Source of the DNA: Megamerina dolium
Lineage: Eukaryota > Arthropoda > Insecta > Diptera > Megamerinidae
Direction of reading: 5' to 3'
Length of the DNA stretch: 64,000 nt
Assembly: GCA_963854835.1 (NCBI GenBank)
Contig: OY978526.1
Coordinates: 92,394,140 to 92,458,139, forward strand
In this document: positions 47,473 through 64,000 of the stretch, one piece after another
Layout: each line of letters opens with the position of its first letter
How positions within the stretch are numbered: the stretch's first letter is position 1
Translations under genes and position numbers: made by a program
The notes under the pieces: model-generated
What the model saw: only the letters and a program-made list of their open reading frames with translations
What the model was told of the DNA's origin: nothing
Database searches by the model: none

Positions 47473-47491
47473 TCTATGTCTTGTGGTCTTC
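47473..47491 (+). repeat. Target-site duplication, right copy
   Basis: TCTATGTCTTGTGGTCTTC, identical to 46835-46853. Confidence 0.9.
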
Positions 47492-48009
47492 TATAAGGTG
47501 GATAGAAAGCTAGTCTTCTCCAACCACTTGCGATATGATCCCAAAAGGCTACTCACAGTTGTGGTACACTGATGGGTCTAATATGGAAGATTGCTGTGCG
47601 GGGGCTGGAATTGTTGGACCAAGATTTCGGAAAGTAATCGCAATGGGGAAAATAGTTTCCATCTTTCAGAAGGAGGTCCATGCCTTAGACGTATGTGCGA
47701 GAGATGCATACGTAGGGCACCCGTGGTACTAAAATATGCAAAATATGAAACGGGATCTATCCGACTACTGGAGAGCCCACGCGAGCATGCGGCAGTCGAG
47801 GGGACTTATTGATCCCACACATGTTAAGGTGGATGCTGTTCTTAACCTCAGCAGAAATGACATAAAACTTTACACTGAGCTGGGCACTGTAGACTCAACT
47901 ACCATATGAAGAAAATAGGTGTGGTAGAAAACGATACCTGCTGACCCTGTCATGATTATGTATGTCGTAAGCCTGGTTGAATTTGTTAACAATCCATTTG
48001 TGTTGAAGT

Positions 48010-48235
48010 GGGAAAATTGAGGAAGAATGGGAAATTCATCTCACAAGATTTGTAAATGCAACAGATTTCCAAGCAGTGAGCTTTTGGGGTCGCATTGGTA
48101 GTTGATGAGACACCCGTGGATCAGTGTTATTCCAATTGTGAGAATTTTGCATATGCATAAAGTCACTGAACCAAAAGTGCGCCTCATCACTAAACACAAT
48201 TGGACGTTCAATCTCATTTTACTGAACACTGATTT
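48010..48235 (-). mobile_element. Short Tc1-like transposase scrap
   Basis: On the minus strand it reads VFSDEAHFWFSDFMHMQNSH followed by NWNNTDPR, close to the SDEAHFWLxGxVNKQNCR motif around the first catalytic Asp of family A-like transposases. The remainder is gone. Confidence 0.6.
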
Positions 48236-48828
48236 TGGAAGTAAATGTCCACAGGTTTCACATGTAAGTCTTTACTTGATGAAATTTTAAACAATACTGA
48301 ATAAAAAGTGATGTAATTAACTGAATATGTCATTAACTGTCAGATTTATTTACTCTCTATTGAAAAAACAAAAATTGTTGGGACACACTGTTTGTGCAAA
48401 TTGCTATTTGCGGTTTTACACTTACCAAAAAAAAAAAATATATTCTTCCCCAGATCTCCCATGCATAACATTACTGGAAGGGAAAGGTTCTTCGATGCCT
48501 CTGGCGCCAACTAGTTACTTACTTATTAAAAATTTGAATGAAAAATAAAACTTGGAGGCACATTTGTATTATGACCATCTATTATTTCTGTATTAAAAAG
48601 CAACATTGTCAAATGTTACATATGGTATAGTACAAATAATTTATTTATATTAATTAAAAGTAAGGAAAAAAAAAATTTACTATAGAAAATTCTCAGCTTA
48701 TAAATAGATTAGCTTCTTTTAAATACATTTTTGCCTAATAATAATGACGTCTATTAATAATTTTAATTAATTTCTATTATATGATATTGCCACATGTTGC
48801 TTCACTCTATGCACATACGAACATCGTT
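48236..48828. other. 3' flank of PGRP-LB
   Basis: AT-rich. On the minus strand an AATAAA hexamer lies at about 48645-48650, roughly 180 nt beyond the PGRP-LB stop, a possible polyadenylation signal. Confidence 0.45.
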
Positions 48829-61929
<13,101 letters not shown>

Positions 61930-63153
61930 GTTGTTTTATAAGTAAATTGTTGCTATTTGTAATTTCAATTAAATAGATAAACAATACGTTTACAGTGTTG
62001 TTTTTTTGTTTTATGTTTACTGTCGTAATTGAAGTTGTTTTTCAAAATTTTTTGATACTTGTTTGAAAAGTTGAATTTTTACGATATCAATTTTTTACAA
62101 TTTACAATTTATATAGATTTATTGGCAAGAATTAATCACTATTAATATTTATTAGTTCACATATCCTTATTGTAATAATATACTTTTCAAATGAAAGTTA
62201 CGCATGTGCTGTTTATTTATTGTACCTTGCAGTCGTAAGTCGCTTTTCGCGCTTCAATGATTAAATACGTAAATGTTAACAAGATGAATTGACAATAAAA
62301 ATACAAAGAATAAATTAAATAATTAACTACGCTAAAATTAAATACATCTGCTTAATATGTAAACACTTGCACGAACGAGAAAGAAAAATACGAGCGCGAG
62401 TGTTGCTGCTGCAGTGAAGTTAGTAGTAACACCTTCAACGGTACGTGTTCACTAGTCAAGTGTTTGCCGAATTGCGACAGAACGTATGTTTATAGAAAAT
62501 ATACCATAAAAAAATATATATATATCGTACTCCCCATATACATATGTACGAGTAATGTGTATGTGTATGAAGCTATGTGTGCGCGCGCTTAATATAAATT
62601 AATACTATTAACTCTAATACAAGCTACGAGAGTAAATATTTATTTGAACATTGATATTATGAATTTAATCAAATATGCACGCACATATGTACATATATCG
62701 TTTTCAATCCTTTTGTTTTTGTTTTGATCATGTAATTCACAGCAAAAATGTCATCAATGAAAAGTCTATTACTTAATTCTTTCATTCTCTATTCTTTTAG
62801 TCTATCACATTTTGATATAAACAATTAATCTACTATTAATACTACATTCACGCTCTTTGTGGAATTAGTGGAATTAATTTAATTATAATTATATATAAGT
62901 AAATTAGAGCAAATAATTTACTCAATGAAACTTCCTATCTAAATTTTGTTTTTGGTTAAACTGCTCCCTCTCTCTCTAGTTTTTTCTCCCATCCTCTCTG
63001 CGCTCTATTTCTTGCTAGTTGTGCTAATACATGTTGATTTATACAAAAACTGCCAAATACGTGTTGGTGTTTTTTTTTTTAGTTGTAATAATTATACGTT
63101 TCTATTAATGTTTGCTAGACCATTTAAAATATTAGAATAGCATATACTATTGT

Positions 63154-63165
63154 GGGGACTTTTTC
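63154..63165 (+). promoter_or_regulatory. kappaB-like site upstream of PGRP-LB
   Basis: GGGGACTTTTTC resembles the NF-kappaB/Relish consensus (GGGRNYYYYY), about 1.2 kb upstream of the PGRP-LB start codon. Known biology: PGRP-LB is induced through Relish in Drosophila. A chance match is possible. Confidence 0.25.
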
Positions 63166-63342
63166 TCTATAGTAAATCACTAAATTAATAAACCCTATTT
63201 CTTTTGTTTATTTGCTGTTATTTCAATAGTGGCAGAACTAAGTGTCTTAAGCTAGCCTAAATTACTCTTTTGGTATTGAACATACACATACATACATGAG
63301 TACTTGGTATGCTCTAATCAAAATACCCGCGCTATGGACAAA

Positions 63343-63354
63343 GGGGAATTTTTG
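63343..63354 (+). promoter_or_regulatory. kappaB-like site upstream of PGRP-LB
   Basis: GGGGAATTTTTG resembles the same consensus and lies about 190 bases farther upstream in the same orientation. Confidence 0.28.
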
Positions 63355-63747
63355 ATATGCCATCATCTTGTACTGTTAAATGCATAAATTTAAATATCAA
63401 TGATGATAAGAGGTATTCATTTGTGTAGATTTTCTATAGAAATTCCTTTAATTCATTTATTAGTACATTGATTTTAATAGAATTTCTTTAAAATTTATTG
63501 GAATTTAGGCTTTTTGGGTTTGAAACGGCATAGTTTTACATTTTTAAAAATATTGAAACCATTTTGAATGAAACTTTTTGTTTTTGGCGAGTTGATATAT
63601 AGTTTATCATAAACCGATATTTGATGATTTCGATATTAATCGCTTATTATGTAATTTAAATCAACTAATCATTGCAGCAGTGATGAGATTAAAGGGAAAT
63701 CACCAAATTAATGATTATACGCAGACTATATTCAATTGTTATATATA

Positions 63748-64000
63748 CAGGGTTGAATTTTTAAGAGCCTTCGGATTTGATTAAAAAAAAAACACTAAAA
63801 TTTATAGAAATGTATGAAATCTTTATTTGAATCGATAGAACGATCTATATAATTAAATGTTTAAAGATGATTTCATATAAATGTTCACCGCGGCTGCGCC
63901 TCAAATGGTTCATACGTTGGTTTGGCAATTTTGGCATACTCTCTTCAACATATCGGCCGGTATCTCATGAATAAATTCTTCAATATTGACTGCCACCGCG
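63748..64000 (-). mobile_element. Tc1-like family A copy, cut by the window end
   Basis: Starts CAGGGTTGAATTTTTAAGAG and continues with sequence matching the 3' end of the 11875-12737 element (GAGCCTTCGGATTTGATT, then TCAAATGGTTCATACG and GGCATACTCTCT). The C-terminal transposase codons are on the minus strand. The other end is outside the window. Confidence 0.82.

Larger units (their letters stand above)
46455..47960 (+). mobile_element. I/R1-type LINE remnant interrupted by a composite retro-insert
   Basis: The first part (46455-46853) encodes the reverse transcriptase box GFADDLVIMVRGKTLTD, then PNKSNVVPFTRRRKLS and EEMKYLGVIVNKTLTWNNQW. It breaks at VCYLCLVVF. The second part resumes at 47474 with SLCLVVFYKVDRKLV and runs into the RNase H region (AGAGIVGPRFRKVIAMGKIV and onward to 47960). 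Between them lies 46854-47472, flanked by an identical 19-base repeat. Frameshifts, deletions and stops throughout. Closely related to 13793-14470. Confidence 0.76.
61930..63747. other. PGRP-LB 5' flank / promoter region
   Basis: No coding sequence. It should contain the 5' UTR and promoter of the minus-strand PGRP-LB. Two kappaB-like sites are listed separately; a TCTC tract lies at about 62967-62979. Confidence 0.45.

Noticed and set aside
28000..48800. Ankyrin-repeat exons of a long forked isoform, which would make PGRP-LB nested in or next to forked
   Set aside because: No ankyrin-like minus-strand exon was seen here; such exons may exist outside the window, but nothing supports them within it.

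Overview
The window is AT-rich nuclear DNA from a higher dipteran fly, most likely a tephritid-type fruit fly. The reasons are intron-bearing genes whose closest remembered relatives are Drosophila proteins, one 68-base intron beside introns of 12-17 kb, abundant poly-A/T runs, and dense remains of Tc1/mariner transposons, LINEs and SINEs. Nothing bacterial is present: no operons, ribosome binding sites or CRISPR. The species call is inference.

Three protein-coding genes can be supported, all on the minus strand. (1) 3750-4864: a two-exon, 348-residue SLC35G1-like EamA/drug-metabolite transporter. (2) 6916-27823: an eight-exon forked/espin-type actin-bundling protein (907 residues as assembled). 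A 17.4-kb first intron separates the first exon from seven compact 3' exons, and all splice phases agree. A small candidate alternative first exon at 7831-7857 would give a short isoform. (3) 48829-61929: PGRP-LB, a three-exon peptidoglycan recognition protein/amidase (198 residues). Its 37-base first coding exon lies 12.4 kb upstream of the amidase exons.

The rest is intron or intergenic sequence. 640-2575 is a structured repeat with an array of GTGGGCGTGG-like motifs every ~155 bp. The forked intron (9365-26733) holds several mariner/Tc1 fossils, a 375-bp tandem duplication, an RTE-like LINE and LINE RNase H debris. 28-48 kb is a transposon graveyard: Tc1-like fossils, RTE-like LINE ends, a mariner nested in another repeat, an I/R1-type LINE, a second mariner, and SINEs. 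The PGRP-LB intron contains two deletion derivatives (MITE-like) of the 36.9-kb mariner, more Tc1-like fossils, SINEs and a long TA microsatellite. The window ends inside another Tc1-like copy.

The most interesting system is a tRNA-headed SINE family with seven copies. Four observations stand out. It carries two different 3' tails. One tail shares a hairpin plus a TAACCTAACC end with a LINE in the same window. A composite antisense-LINE/SINE insert sits inside another LINE with a perfect 19-bp target duplication. The same LINE/SINE junction occurs again 2.5 kb away.

The three genes are not obviously functionally linked: a membrane transporter, a bristle actin cross-linker and a negative regulator of IMD immunity. 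As I remember, forked and PGRP-LB lie on different chromosomes in Drosophila melanogaster, so their neighbourhood here may mark a rearrangement.
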